A DNA stretch of 56,109 nt. Source: an uncultured Lachnospiraceae bacterium. Lineage in GTDB: Bacteria; Bacillota; Clostridia; Lachnospirales; Lachnospiraceae. Location of the stretch: positions 1-56,109 of the forward strand of contig CANQTL010000019.1 of assembly GCA_947626775.1 (NCBI GenBank). Direction: 5' to 3'. Positions 24,349-33,343 of this stretch are shown here, piece after piece (position 1 is the stretch's first letter; the number at the start of each line of letters is the position of its first letter). The notes beneath the pieces are model-generated. The model searched no databases and was not told the origin of the DNA. It saw only the letters and a list, made by a program, of their open reading frames with translations. Both the position numbers and the translations under genes were made by a program.

Positions 24349-25764
24349 ATGATTTGTTATCAGTGCGGCTGTACGCTGTCCGAACATGATTTCTGCACAA
24401 GCTGCGGTGCCGATGTAGCCCTGTATAAGAAGATCATATATATCTCCAACCGTTTTTACAACGAGGGGCTGGAGCGGGCAAACGTCAGGGATCTGACGGG
24501 AGCGATCACCAGTTTGCGGCAGAGTTTAAAATTCAATAAAAATAACGTGGAGGCGCGGAATCTGCTCGGTCTTGTGTACTTTGAGACGGGCGAGGTGGTC
24601 GCGGCTCTGAGCGAGTGGGTCATCAGCAAGAATCTGCGGCCCAAAAAGAATATTGCGGATGACTATATCGACATGATCCAGACGAATCAGAGCCGTCTGG
24701 ACACGATCAATCAGACGATCAAGAAGTACAATCAGGCGCTCACTTACTGCAATCAGGAGAGTCTGGATCTGGCGGTGATCCAGCTGAAAAAGGTGCTCTC
24801 GCTGAATCCGAAATTTATCCGGGCGCATCAGCTTCTCGCCCTTCTGTATATCAACGGCGAGGAGTGGGAGAAAGCCAAGCGGGAGCTGACAAAGTGTATC
24901 GAGATCGACGCCAACAATACGGTGACGCTGCGCTATCTGAAGGAAGTAGACGAGATGCTGCTGCCGGAGGAGGGCGTCAAGGGCCAGCCCAGGAAGCGCA
25001 AGGAAGAGGTTATCAAGTACCAGAGCGGCAACGAGACGATCATCCAGCCCGTCAACATGAAGGAGGGCAGGGGCGTCACGTCTCTTCTCAATCTGGCGAT
25101 CGGCGTGGCGATCGGCGTGGCGATTGCGTTCTTTCTGATTCTGCCGGCGAGGATTCAGGCGGCGAAGGCGGGGATCGACGTAGAGCTGCGCAAGGTGAGC
25201 GAACAGTCGGACGCCAAGACCGCGACGATCGACGAGCTTCAGCAGCAGGTGAGCGCGCTGACGGCGCAGAACGACGCGCTGCAGGAGGATCTGCAGGGTT
25301 ATCTCGGTACGGACGGCGCGCTTGAGTCCGTGGACAGTCTCATGAAAGCGGCGCAGGCCTATCTCACAGACCCGGAGGATATCACCGCGGTGGCGGATTA
25401 TCTGGAAGAGATCGGAACGGACGTCGAGGGCGAGGGGGAGACAGACCGCTCCGAAGCCTACACGAATCTCTACGATACGCTGATCAGTCTGGTGGGCGCT
25501 GACATTGCGGCGGCGTACTACGACGACGGATACGACGCTTACAGGCAGGACAATTACGAGGATGCGATCCCGAACCTGGAGAAGGCGTTCAAGTATGATC
25601 CCACCAACGGCGAGGCGCTGTATGACCTCGCGAATTCTTACTACCGGGCGGGGCAGGAAGATAAGGCGAGAGAGACTTATCTGAGAGTGATTGAGCTGTT
25701 CCCGGACACGGAAAAAGCGAATAAATCCGAAGAATTTCTGGCGGATATGGAAGGACAGGACTGA
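24349..25764 (+). CDS. Membrane-anchored TPR protein with N-terminal zinc ribbon
   Basis: 471 residues. Residues 3-20 form a zinc ribbon (CYQCGC then CTSCGA). Residues 30-205 hold several tetratricopeptide repeats (for example ALTYCNQESLDLAVIQLKKV). A single membrane helix of about 25 residues (near 243-268, Leu/Ile/Val/Gly/Ala-rich) separates the cytosolic N-part from an external coiled coil (about 275-320) and two further TPRs at the C-terminus (NYEDAIPNLEKAF, NSYYRAGQEDKARETYL). TPRs on both faces suggest a scaffold linking cytosolic and envelope partners. It lies directly before the sigma-F operon; any link to sporulation is only positional. Confidence 0.8.
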   Translation: MICYQCGCTLSEHDFCTSCGADVALYKKIIYISNRFYNEGLERANVRDLTGAITSLRQSLKFNKNNVEARNLLGLVYFETGEVVAALSEWVISKNLRPKKNIADDYIDMIQTNQSRLDTINQTIKKYNQALTYCNQESLDLAVIQLKKVLSLNPKFIRAHQLLALLYINGEEWEKAKRELTKCIEIDANNTVTLRYLKEVDEMLLPEEGVKGQPRKRKEEVIKYQSGNETIIQPVNMKEGRGVTSLLNLAIGVAIGVAIAFFLILPARIQAAKAGIDVELRKVSEQSDAKTATIDELQQQVSALTAQNDALQEDLQGYLGTDGALESVDSLMKAAQAYLTDPEDITAVADYLEEIGTDVEGEGETDRSEAYTNLYDTLISLVGADIAAAYYDDGYDAYRQDNYEDAIPNLEKAFKYDPTNGEALYDLANSYYRAGQEDKARETYLRVIELFPDTEKANKSEEFLADMEGQD

Positions 25765-25793
25765 GGATAAGACCACATAGAGACACGAAAGAG

Positions 25794-25821
25794 AAAGGAC
25801 ATGGCATGCGCCATGTCCTTT
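25794..25821 (+). terminator. Hairpin between TPR gene and spoIIAA
   Basis: AAAGGACATGGC pairs perfectly with GCCATGTCCTTT around ATGC. It has only a weak T-tail (TTTCC), so termination may be partial. An ATG inside it is not the spoIIAA start. Confidence 0.6.
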
Positions 25822-25883
25822 CCTGTCGTATGCGGATCCTGTCAGGGAATCCGTGGAAGAAAACAGAAGGAGGCTTGCGCTGC

Positions 25884-26219
25884 GTGGAGGATTTCAAAGT
25901 GATAAACGACTACCTTATGATAAGACTGCCGGAAGAGATCGATCATCACGGGTCGGCTGCCATCAGCTCGAAGGCGGACAGATATATCCTGTCCGGCAGG
26001 GTGGAGAACGTGGTTTTTGATTTTGAGAGGACAACCTTTATGGACAGCTCCGGGATAGGGATCATTCTCGGAAGATACAGAAAGGTCGCCTGCTTTGGCG
26101 GCAAGGTCTACGCCGTCAACGCGGACAGCCGGATCCGCCGGATCCTGCTGATGTCCGGACTGGAGAGGATCGTGGAGATCATGGATACGAAAAAGAAATG
26201 CGGGGAGGTTGAACAATGA
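25884..26219 (+). CDS. spoIIAA: Anti-sigma-F factor antagonist
   Basis: 111 residues from a GTG, 10 bases after AGGAGG (25868-25873); the in-frame ATG upstream at 25806 lies in a hairpin and is rejected. STAS fold with the phosphorylated-serine motif DSSGIGIILGRY (residues 54-65; Ser55/Ser56). Unphosphorylated SpoIIAA binds SpoIIAB and frees sigma-F in the forespore; SpoIIAB phosphorylates it. First gene of the canonical three-gene sporulation operon; its stop overlaps the spoIIAB start (ATGA). Confidence 0.95.
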   Translation: MEDFKVINDYLMIRLPEEIDHHGSAAISSKADRYILSGRVENVVFDFERTTFMDSSGIGIILGRYRKVACFGGKVYAVNADSRIRRILLMSGLERIVEIMDTKKKCGEVEQ

Positions 26220-26704
26220 TCGGGATCGTGGAGAAGAGAGAACTCGGAGAGGTGACGAATGAGGTCAGGCTGGAGATCGCGGCGGTCTCTGACAATGAGT
26301 CCTTTGCGAGAATGGCCGTTGCGGCGTTTATCACGCCGCTCAATCCGACGCTGGAGGAGTTGTCGGACGTCAAAACCGCCGTCTCCGAGGCGGTCACAAA
26401 CGCCGTGATACACGGGTATGAGAACCGGGGCGACAGGAGCGACAAGATTCTGTTGACCTGTATCCTGCGGGGCGACGTGCTGGAGGTGGAGATATCGGAT
26501 CGGGGCGTGGGAATGGAGGATGTAGACGCGGCCATGACCCCTCTTTACACCACCAGGCCGGATATGGACCGGTCCGGTATGGGGTTCGCCTTTATGGAGG
26601 CTTTTATGGACGATCTGGAAGTGCGCTCCGAGCCGGGCTGCGGGACAAGCGTGAAGATGTGCAAGAAGATCGGCGTAAATCCCTGGATCGGCAGCGAGGA
26701 TTAG
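26216..26704 (+). CDS. spoIIAB: Anti-sigma-F factor / serine kinase
   Basis: 162 residues, GHKL-type ATPase. N-box Glu58-Asn62 in SEAVTNAVIHGY, G1 DRGVGM (95-100) and G2 RSGMGFAFME (119-128) are intact. It binds sigma-F with ATP and phosphorylates SpoIIAA on serine. The C-terminal tail (IGVNPWIGSED) is about 15 residues longer than I expect for the family. It overlaps spoIIAA by 4 bp and ends 3 bp before sigF, so all three are translated as a unit. Confidence 0.96.
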   Translation: MIGIVEKRELGEVTNEVRLEIAAVSDNESFARMAVAAFITPLNPTLEELSDVKTAVSEAVTNAVIHGYENRGDRSDKILLTCILRGDVLEVEISDRGVGMEDVDAAMTPLYTTRPDMDRSGMGFAFMEAFMDDLEVRSEPGCGTSVKMCKKIGVNPWIGSED

Positions 26705-26707
26705 CCG

Positions 26708-27481
26708 ATGGAAGAGACTGCCGTATTGATCGAACGTTCACAGGCAGGAGATAAAGAGGCAAGAGAGAGACTGATAGAGGAAAATCTGGGACTTGTGCGG
26801 CACATCGTCAAGCGCTTTGCGGGGCGCGGATGCGATGCGGAGGATCTTTTTCAGATCGGCTGTATCGGCCTGATTAAGGCGATCGACAAATTCGATCTGC
26901 AGTATGACGTGCGGTTTTCGACTTATGCCGTGCCGATGATCCAGGGAGAGATCAGGCGGTTTCTCAGGGACGACGGCATGGTCAAGGTGAGCCGCACACT
27001 CAAGGAGGCGGGCGCTAAGGTGAAACAGGCCGCGGGACGTCTGTCGCAGGCGTTTGGCAGAGAGGCGACGCTCGGGGAACTGGCCGCCGAGACGGGACTG
27101 TCCGTCGAGGACATTGTGATGGCGCTGGACGCCAATGTGGAAGTGGAATCCATCTACAGGTCCGTCTATCAGTCGGACGGCAACGAGATCTACCTGGTGG
27201 ATCAGATTGTCGGGGAGGGCGGAGCCGCCGGGTATGCGGGCGTGGGACAGACGGCGTCCGGCGCCGGCTGGGGAGATGCTGAGAAAGAGAAGGTGCTGGA
27301 TCACATGCTGTTGGAACAGCTGCTCGCGCGGCTGGACGACAGGGAAAAACTGCTGATCAGGATGCGGTACTTTCAGGATAAGACGCAGACGGAGGTGGCG
27401 AAATGCATGGGGATCAGCCAGGTTCAGGTCAGCCGTATGGAGAAGCGTATTCTGTTGCAACTGAGGGAAGAAGTGTGCTAA
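26708..27481 (+). CDS. sigF: RNA polymerase sporulation sigma factor sigma-F
   Basis: 257 residues. Region 2 contains DLFQIGCIGLIKAIDKFD and RFSTYAVPMIQGEIRRFLRDDG, characteristic of SigF/SigG-type sigmas; region 4 ends with the TEVAKCMGISQVQVSRMEK helix-turn-helix. It drives early forespore transcription. A Gly/Ala-rich segment between regions 3 and 4 (about 170-195) looks like a longer linker than usual. Located third in spoIIAA-spoIIAB-sigF. It shows that the organism is, or descends from, an endospore former. Confidence 0.95.
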   Translation: MEETAVLIERSQAGDKEARERLIEENLGLVRHIVKRFAGRGCDAEDLFQIGCIGLIKAIDKFDLQYDVRFSTYAVPMIQGEIRRFLRDDGMVKVSRTLKEAGAKVKQAAGRLSQAFGREATLGELAAETGLSVEDIVMALDANVEVESIYRSVYQSDGNEIYLVDQIVGEGGAAGYAGVGQTASGAGWGDAEKEKVLDHMLLEQLLARLDDREKLLIRMRYFQDKTQTEVAKCMGISQVQVSRMEKRILLQLREEVC

Positions 27482-27554
27482 TATATAATCGTATGCTTGT
27501 GTAGAAAATGTCCCGTCCAGGGCCGGGAAATGATATGCATACGGGAGTGCGCGG

Positions 27555-28130
27555 ATGAACGAGAGCGATGTGAAGAACCGCAGGATACTGATCAAGAATA
27601 CAGAGGACGGGCGGGTCATCGCCGACACGAAGATACTGCGGTTTGACAGTCTGGCGAACTCCGTTCACATAGCGGCGGACAGTCTGCGGGAGAGAAAATA
27701 TTACAGCATTTTAGCCTATATCTTTGCGGAAGACAGTCTCTATCAGTTCTACGGCACGATCAGGGGCGTGCTCGTGGACAACGAGATCGAGGTTTTCCTC
27801 GGCAAAAGCAAGGAGAAGGAAGACCGGGCCAGAACAAGGTATCCGGTCGCGCTGGAGGGCAGCATCATCTGCGTCTATGCGGGCGGAAAGAAGGTCAGGC
27901 TGGGCAGGCCGATGCCGATGCAGACCATCAATATGAGCGCCAGCGGCGTGCTGCTGCACGCGGACTGCGGCAGTTTCCATATCGGGGATTCTTTTACCCT
28001 GAAACTTACGGTGGAAGAAGGCGACATAGAGCTGGACTGTGAAATTGTCAGGATACAGAACAGCACGATGCTGACGGAAGAATACGGCTGCAGGATTTTG
28101 GAGATATGGATAGAGAGAAAGAACGGGTAG
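27555..28130 (+). CDS. PilZ-domain cyclic di-GMP receptor (YcgR-like)
   Basis: 191 residues; ATG preceded by GGGAG. The N-terminal half (about 1-85) is a beta-rich YcgR-N-like domain. The PilZ domain follows with the cyclic di-GMP-binding RxxxR motif at Arg91-Arg95 (RARTR) and the second motif NMSASG at 126-131. Both motifs are intact, so ligand binding is expected. It overlaps the next gene, an HD-GYP phosphodiesterase, by 25 bp, so receptor and degrading enzyme are co-translated. It lies 73 bp after sigF with no clear terminator between. Confidence 0.87.
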   Translation: MNESDVKNRRILIKNTEDGRVIADTKILRFDSLANSVHIAADSLRERKYYSILAYIFAEDSLYQFYGTIRGVLVDNEIEVFLGKSKEKEDRARTRYPVALEGSIICVYAGGKKVRLGRPMPMQTINMSASGVLLHADCGSFHIGDSFTLKLTVEEGDIELDCEIVRIQNSTMLTEEYGCRILEIWIERKNG

Positions 28131-29233
28131 AAACACATAGGGGAAAAAACAGACGCCTGCAGACGCTGCCCGCGGAGTTTTTGTGGGACGGGCTGGTATT
28201 AAAGGACGACATCTTCAACCATACGGGAGCGGTTCTGCTGCTGCCCAAAGGAGAGACCATCACCCGGTCCAGGCTGGAAAAATTGATGGGATTCTACGGG
28301 AACAACAGGAATATCATGGTGTATGAGGAGACTTATCTGGAGATTATGACGGATGAGCACACCTCCCCGGAAGCGCGGCAGAAGATGATGGAGAACCATG
28401 TCGGCTACACGCGCCTGCACCAGAGTATCGGCGGGCTGTTTGAGAGACGGGACTACGACGTGTGGCTCGACAGCGAGAAGCTGGCGCCGCTGATCCGTGA
28501 AGTCGCCTCCAAACTGGAAAACTTCGATCCCGTGACGATCCTGTCCTGCATCAACTTCCCGAGACCGATGGACGAGGGACTGCAGCGTCATTCTCTCAAC
28601 GTGGCGCTCTTAAACGGGATGCAGGCGGAATGGCTCGCGCTGGGGCAGGAGGACGTGAACACGCTGGTACTGGCCGGCCTGCTGCACGACATCGGGAAGA
28701 CGATGATCCCCGAGGAGATCCTGAACGCGCCCAGACGGCTGACGGACGAGGAACTGGCGGTCATGCGCAATCATCCGGTCTATTCGGACGAACTGCTGGC
28801 CGGCAAATTCGACGATCATGTCAGAATGGCGGCGCGTCACCACCATGAGAAGCTGGACGGGACCGGCTACCCGGACGGCGTCTCGGGGGACGAAGTCGGC
28901 TTCTGCGCCAGGATCACGGCGATCTCCGATATCTACGACGCGATGGTCTCGGCGAGAAGCTACAAGGGCGCGAGACTCCCGCTCGACGTGTTCGATATGT
29001 TCTATCGGGATGAGTTCGGTGGTCTTGACAGGGGCCTTGTCATCACTTTCCTGAAAAACATGCGGGAGCGGTACACGAACCGACAGGTAGTGATGTCCAA
29101 CGGGCGCAGGGGCGAGATCCTGTACATTCCGCCCAACGACGCCGAGCACCCGATTATCAGGCAGGAAGACGACGTGCGGCAGACGGACGAGGACTGGTAC
29201 TGCCGGGAGATCCTGCCGTTAGCCGGCGCCTAG
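28106..29233 (+). CDS. HD-GYP domain cyclic di-GMP phosphodiesterase
   Basis: 375 residues; ATG preceded by GGAG inside the PilZ gene. The N-terminal 125 residues lack a receiver domain and resemble the accessory region of stand-alone HD-GYP proteins. Catalytic residues: His162, His194-Asp195 (LLHDIGK), HHHEKLDGTGYPDG from 245, and the GYP at 254-256. The C-terminal 60 residues form a beta-rich extension ending in an acidic tail. It should hydrolyse cyclic di-GMP and thereby reset the PilZ receptor made by the overlapping gene. Confidence 0.9.
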   Translation: MDREKERVETHRGKNRRLQTLPAEFLWDGLVLKDDIFNHTGAVLLLPKGETITRSRLEKLMGFYGNNRNIMVYEETYLEIMTDEHTSPEARQKMMENHVGYTRLHQSIGGLFERRDYDVWLDSEKLAPLIREVASKLENFDPVTILSCINFPRPMDEGLQRHSLNVALLNGMQAEWLALGQEDVNTLVLAGLLHDIGKTMIPEEILNAPRRLTDEELAVMRNHPVYSDELLAGKFDDHVRMAARHHHEKLDGTGYPDGVSGDEVGFCARITAISDIYDAMVSARSYKGARLPLDVFDMFYRDEFGGLDRGLVITFLKNMRERYTNRQVVMSNGRRGEILYIPPNDAEHPIIRQEDDVRQTDEDWYCREILPLAGA

Positions 29234-29334
29234 AGGCAGGAGATGGGATGTGTGAGAGAAAGCGCACGGGTCTCTTGCGGCGGACGGGCGATTGATGTAG
29301 AATAAATGGTACATAATGGAAACGGAGGGTTACT

Positions 29335-29613
29335 ATGGATTTCTTGGATAAAATCGGCGAGACGCTCTCGACGAAGGGCAGAGAGGTATCGGACAGGGCC
29401 AAGGATATGGCGGAGATCGTCAATCTCAAAGGACAGATTCACACCTGTGAGGAGCTGATCCGCAAGCGCTATGCGGAGATCGGCAGGATCTATTATGAGC
29501 GGCACGGCTCCACGCCGGAGGAGGACTATATCGACGCGTGCAGGGATATCGAGAACGCGCAGAATGCGATTGTCGATTTGGAGGCGCGCATGAAGGAACT
29601 GAAAGGCGTCTGA
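29335..29613 (+). CDS. Small coiled-coil protein, unknown function
   Basis: 92 residues with a strong GGAGG 8 bases before the ATG. Almost wholly helical and charged; two coil stretches (about 30-55 and 65-90) and no membrane segment or signal peptide. Similar short proteins starting MDFLDKIGETLS are, as far as I recall, common in Lachnospiraceae without an assigned role. It stands alone and is closed by a strong terminator. Confidence 0.75.
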   Translation: MDFLDKIGETLSTKGREVSDRAKDMAEIVNLKGQIHTCEELIRKRYAEIGRIYYERHGSTPEEDYIDACRDIENAQNAIVDLEARMKELKGV

Positions 29614-29638
29614 GCCGGCGTCCCGTATTCCGAGTAAA

Positions 29639-29685
29639 CGAAAGAGGTATCAAAACCGTCTGCGGTTTCGATACCTCTTTTTCTG
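29639..29685. terminator. Bidirectional terminator between small coil gene and pbp
   Basis: AAAGAGGTATC and GATACCTCTTT, extended by an inner AAACCG/CGGTTT pair, form a long hairpin with A- and T-tracts on both sides. It serves the converging genes ending at 29613 and 29698. Confidence 0.85.
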
Positions 29686-29697
29686 TCGTCCGGCTGT

Positions 29698-32436
29698 CTA
29701 TTCCGCAGGCGGCTGCTCGGCGGGCGGCTGTTCGGGCTGCTGGGCGGCCTGTGCCGCCGCCGCGGCTTCCGCGGCCCGCTGTGCCATCTCGCCGCGCTGT
29801 GCGTTGACCACCGCCTCCCAGTCGGGATTGGCGAAGAACTCCGCATTGTGCGGACACATGGTTCTCTGTGCCGCCGGCGCGGGAGTGACCGTGCCGTCCT
29901 CGTTCGTCACCATCTCGCCGGGCTGCGTCTCGGGTACGGCCTCCGGCTGCGGCTGTCCGAGAGCCATCGCCGTGCCGCTCTGCAGGGAGACGTCCTCCAC
30001 GGGCGTCATCTCGATCACGCCCTCGGTCTTGAAAGGACAGCCCTCGCAGGCCGGCAGATTGCTGTAGGTGCAGACCTGACCCGCATAGTGGACGTCGCAG
30101 CTCTCCGTGGGCACGGTGCCCTCCGCAAAATACTCCGTGCGCAGCGTGCCGTCGCAGAGCCCCTCGATGGGCAGCTTGCCGGATCTGGAGCACACGGTGG
30201 CGGTCACGACGCCCGCAGGCGGTCCGCTGAAGCCCTCGTTGGGAAGGCCCTCGTGGATCTTGGCCATTGTGGTGCGCCATAATTTCTTGGCGAGATTGTT
30301 TTCTGTGCTGTTAAGCTTGACGTTGTTGTCGAATCCGGCCCATACGGTGGCCGTATAGTAGGGCGTGTAGCCCGCGAACCACGCGTCTGTAGGACCCGTG
30401 GTGGTACCGGTCTTGCCGGCGATGGCCATGCCGCCGAAGTTGACGGAGCCGCCCGTGCCTACGGTGACTACGTCCACCATGGCGCTGGTCAGAAGAAACG
30501 CGGTGGACTCCTTGATCACCTGTCTCGACTGCGGCGTGGTGTTGTCCAGAATGATGTTGCCGTCGTGGTCGAGCACTTTCGTGTACAGTTTCGGTTTGAT
30601 GTAGGTGCCGCCGTTGGCGATGCAGGCGTAGGCGGCGTTCAGTTCCTCGTTGGTGACGCCGTCGGTAAGGCCGCCCAGCGCCAGAGGCTGCTGGATGTCG
30701 GAGAAGACCCTGCCGTTTCTCTCTTCGCGCTCCACCAGCGTGGTGAAGCCGAAGTTCAGCAGATAGTCATAGCCCAGCTGGGGCGTGATCTGCGTCAATG
30801 TCTTGACTGTCACGACGTTCAGGGACTGCTCGATGCCGTAGCGGAGGGAACACAGTCCTTTGTAGCCGGAGCTGTACCAGTTGTTGACGGGCCGTCCGTC
30901 CGCGTAGCAGAAGGGCGCGTCGTTCATGACGGTGGCCAGCGTCATGCCCGCGCTGTCCAGAGCGGGCGCGTAAGTCGATACGATCTTGAAGGTGGAACCG
31001 GGCTGCCGGACGGTGTCCGTCGCGCGGTTCAGAGTGCGGCTGGCGGATTTGGCGCCGCGGCCGCCCTCCATGGCCACGATGTAGCCGGTCTGCTGATCCT
31101 CCACGATGAGAGATACCTGCGGCTGGGGCGTCAGGCTGATCGTCTCACCGAACACCTCGTCGCCGGCGCCCATGACGGCGCTCTTGTACGCCTCGATGTC
31201 CGCGTAAGCCTCCTCCTGAGAGCTGTAGATCAGGTTGAAGGAGGAGGAACGGTTCTCTTTCCAGTAGGACTGGAACATCTCGGTACTGTGGTTCTCCTTG
31301 TCGCCGTTCGCTTTCTCGATCGTCAGCTCGTAATTCAAGTACCACTTCGTGTTCTCGGGGAAGTTGGCCGCGTCGTTGAACACGTCGTCGCAGATTCGCT
31401 GGATCTTGGGGTCCTGCGTGGAATAGATCTTCAGGCCGCCGCTGTAGAGCAGCGTGAAAGCCTGCGTCTCGTTGTAGCCCGCGGCGATCAGATCCTCCAG
31501 CACGTCGTCTGTCAGCGCATCTACAAAATATGTATTGACAGAGGTATCATCGTTCTCGGAGTCCGCGATCTGGATGCGGGAGTACACGTCGTCGGCCTTG
31601 GCCTCGTCATACTCCTCCTGGGTGATATAGCCCTGTTCCTTCATATCGTTAAGAACCTTGTCGCGCCGCTCCGCATTCTTGTCGGGATGCGTGATCGGGT
31701 TGTATTTGGAAGGATTCTGCGTGATGCCGGCGATGACCGCGCACTCGGACAGGGTCAGATCGCTGACGGACTTGTCAAAATAGCGCAGGGAGGCCGCCTG
31801 TACGCCCAGAGTGTTCTGGCCCAGGTTGATCGTGTTCATATAGTTGATCAGGATGTCCTCCTTGCTCATGACTTTTTCCAGCTCCAGCGCGAGGTACTGC
31901 TCCTGGAATTTGCGCTTGAATTTGTCCGCCAGGGAATCTTCGCTGGTCCAGTCGGTGAATACGTTGTTTTTCAGAAGCTGCTGGGTGATCGTGCTGGCGC
32001 CCTGGGAAAAATTCCCGGTGGTCAGAGCCGTATAGCCGGCACGGATGATGCCCTTGATGTCGATACCGTTGTGCTCATAGAAGCGCTCGTCCTCGACCGC
32101 CACGAAAGCGTCCTGCAGATTCTGCGGAACCATGTCGATGGTGACGGGGATGCGGTTGGAGTCGGTGGACACCAGCTTCGCGGTCTGGTTGCCCTCTATG
32201 TCGTACACGAAAGTGGAGAAACCGGTCGGCGTGACGTCGATGTTGCCGATGTCCGGAGCGGTTGCCAGAACGCCCTTGAATAGACCGATTCCCGCGCTTA
32301 TGCCGACGATGCCGACGCCGATCGCGCAGATCAGAAAAACCTGTACAAAAGTAAAGGCGATTTTGCGCGCCCATTTTTTTGACGTGGCGTGAAGCGCCTG
32401 CTGTTTTTTGCGGACACCTCTTTTTCCGTAATTCAT
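29698..32436 (-). CDS. Class A penicillin-binding protein (PBP1A type)
   Basis: 912 residues from the ATG at 32434-32436, chosen for its GGAG site; an ATG four codons upstream lacks one. A basic cytosolic start and one membrane helix (about 25-55) precede the GT51 glycosyltransferase domain: EDERFYEHNGID near 115 and the QGASTITQQL motif near 145. The transpeptidase domain has GSTFK near 480 (active Ser), SLN near 538 and KTGT near 675. A Cys-rich section follows (CEGCPF near 828), then a Pro/Gln/Ala/Glu-rich tail of about 80 residues. The enzyme polymerises and cross-links peptidoglycan outside the membrane. It has its own promoter and terminator. Confidence 0.95.
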   Translation of the reverse strand: MNYGKRGVRKKQQALHATSKKWARKIAFTFVQVFLICAIGVGIVGISAGIGLFKGVLATAPDIGNIDVTPTGFSTFVYDIEGNQTAKLVSTDSNRIPVTIDMVPQNLQDAFVAVEDERFYEHNGIDIKGIIRAGYTALTTGNFSQGASTITQQLLKNNVFTDWTSEDSLADKFKRKFQEQYLALELEKVMSKEDILINYMNTINLGQNTLGVQAASLRYFDKSVSDLTLSECAVIAGITQNPSKYNPITHPDKNAERRDKVLNDMKEQGYITQEEYDEAKADDVYSRIQIADSENDDTSVNTYFVDALTDDVLEDLIAAGYNETQAFTLLYSGGLKIYSTQDPKIQRICDDVFNDAANFPENTKWYLNYELTIEKANGDKENHSTEMFQSYWKENRSSSFNLIYSSQEEAYADIEAYKSAVMGAGDEVFGETISLTPQPQVSLIVEDQQTGYIVAMEGGRGAKSASRTLNRATDTVRQPGSTFKIVSTYAPALDSAGMTLATVMNDAPFCYADGRPVNNWYSSGYKGLCSLRYGIEQSLNVVTVKTLTQITPQLGYDYLLNFGFTTLVEREERNGRVFSDIQQPLALGGLTDGVTNEELNAAYACIANGGTYIKPKLYTKVLDHDGNIILDNTTPQSRQVIKESTAFLLTSAMVDVVTVGTGGSVNFGGMAIAGKTGTTTGPTDAWFAGYTPYYTATVWAGFDNNVKLNSTENNLAKKLWRTTMAKIHEGLPNEGFSGPPAGVVTATVCSRSGKLPIEGLCDGTLRTEYFAEGTVPTESCDVHYAGQVCTYSNLPACEGCPFKTEGVIEMTPVEDVSLQSGTAMALGQPQPEAVPETQPGEMVTNEDGTVTPAPAAQRTMCPHNAEFFANPDWEAVVNAQRGEMAQRAAEAAAAAQAAQQPEQPPAEQPPAE

Positions 32437-32484
32437 AAGATTCTCCATTCCGGAGCGTTTGCGCGCCCCATTGACCTATCATGC

Positions 32485-32513
32485 ATTATAGCAAATCTTA
32501 CCGATGAAATAAA
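32485..32513 (-). promoter_or_regulatory. Promoter of the class A PBP gene
   Basis: On the minus strand TTTATT (32513-32508), 17 bp, TATAAT (32490-32485), about 50 bp before the start codon. The divergent spacer to yigZ (32437-32669) is otherwise unremarkable apart from a GC-rich stretch around 32605-32660. Confidence 0.5.
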
Positions 32514-32669
32514 GTTTTTTTCTACTGATTAAGAATATGTTAAGGATCTCAACAAGGATTGTTCACATTTTTGCGCGCTTTTATACAGGGACTTATGCTT
32601 GACGCGGCGGGCGCGCGGGGAGTAGTATAAAAGGGCGCGGGGACGGACGGCCCGCGCGGCGGAGAGAAG

Positions 32670-33314
32670 ATGGGACAGGACGGAGAGTTTGAACCGTACA
32701 AGATTATAGAGAGCGGAGGGAGCGGGGAGATCGAGGAGAAGAAATCCCGCTTTATCGCGCACACGGCGGCGGTCTCCACGGAGGGGGAAGCGATCGCCTT
32801 CATCGAGGAGAAGCGTAAGAGGTTCTGGGACGCGCGGCACAACTGCTATGCCTATGTGCTCGGCAAAGATATGCAGACGATGCGGTTCTCCGACGACGGC
32901 GAGCCGTCGGGGACGGCGGGGAGGCCGATCCTGAACGTGCTGACCGCTTCCGGTATCCGGGACGCGGTGGTGGTCGTGACCCGGTATTTCGGCGGGACGC
33001 TTCTGGGGACGGGCGGTCTGGTGCGCGCCTATACGCAGGCGGCGCAGGCCGGAATCGCGGCGAGCGTCGTGCGGACCATGTGCCGGGGATATGAGGTGTG
33101 TGTTGTGACCGACTACGGCGGCGTCGGCAAAGTGCAGTATCTGCTCGGTTCTCGGGGGATTCCCGTGGGAGAGGCGGACTATGCCGAGCAGGCGACGCTG
33201 CGGTTCATGGCGCCGTATGAGGAGAAGGACGGCGTTGTCGGGGAGATCACGGAGGCAACTGCGGGAAGAGCGCAGATCACCGTCTCCGAACCGCTGTATT
33301 ATAAGAGGGAATAA
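32670..33314 (+). CDS. yigZ: YigZ/IMPACT family protein
   Basis: 214 residues; ATG after GGAGAGAAG. The N-terminal IMPACT domain carries EKKSRFIAH near 23-31, WDARHNCYAYVLG, SDDGEPSGTAGRPIL near 75-89 and VVVTRYFGGTLLGTGGL near 100-116, all family hallmarks. The C-terminal 65 residues form the ferredoxin-like second domain. The family binds nucleic acid or ribosomes by homology to the translation regulator IMPACT; its exact bacterial role is unsettled. It is followed after 29 bp by mgtE. Confidence 0.93.
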   Translation: MGQDGEFEPYKIIESGGSGEIEEKKSRFIAHTAAVSTEGEAIAFIEEKRKRFWDARHNCYAYVLGKDMQTMRFSDDGEPSGTAGRPILNVLTASGIRDAVVVVTRYFGGTLLGTGGLVRAYTQAAQAGIAASVVRTMCRGYEVCVVTDYGGVGKVQYLLGSRGIPVGEADYAEQATLRFMAPYEEKDGVVGEITEATAGRAQITVSEPLYYKRE

Positions 33315-33343
33315 CTGTTGAAAACATGGGCGGAGGTGAAGTC

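Noticed and set aside
25806..25883. Longer N-terminus for spoIIAA from the ATG at 25806
   Set aside because: That ATG lies in a perfect hairpin, the extra 26 residues are absent from the family, and a GTG at 25884 follows an AGGAGG at normal spacing.
32599..32631. Promoter for yigZ made of TTGACG and TATAAA
   Set aside because: The spacer is 21 bp, too long for a normal sigma-A promoter, so I did not list it.
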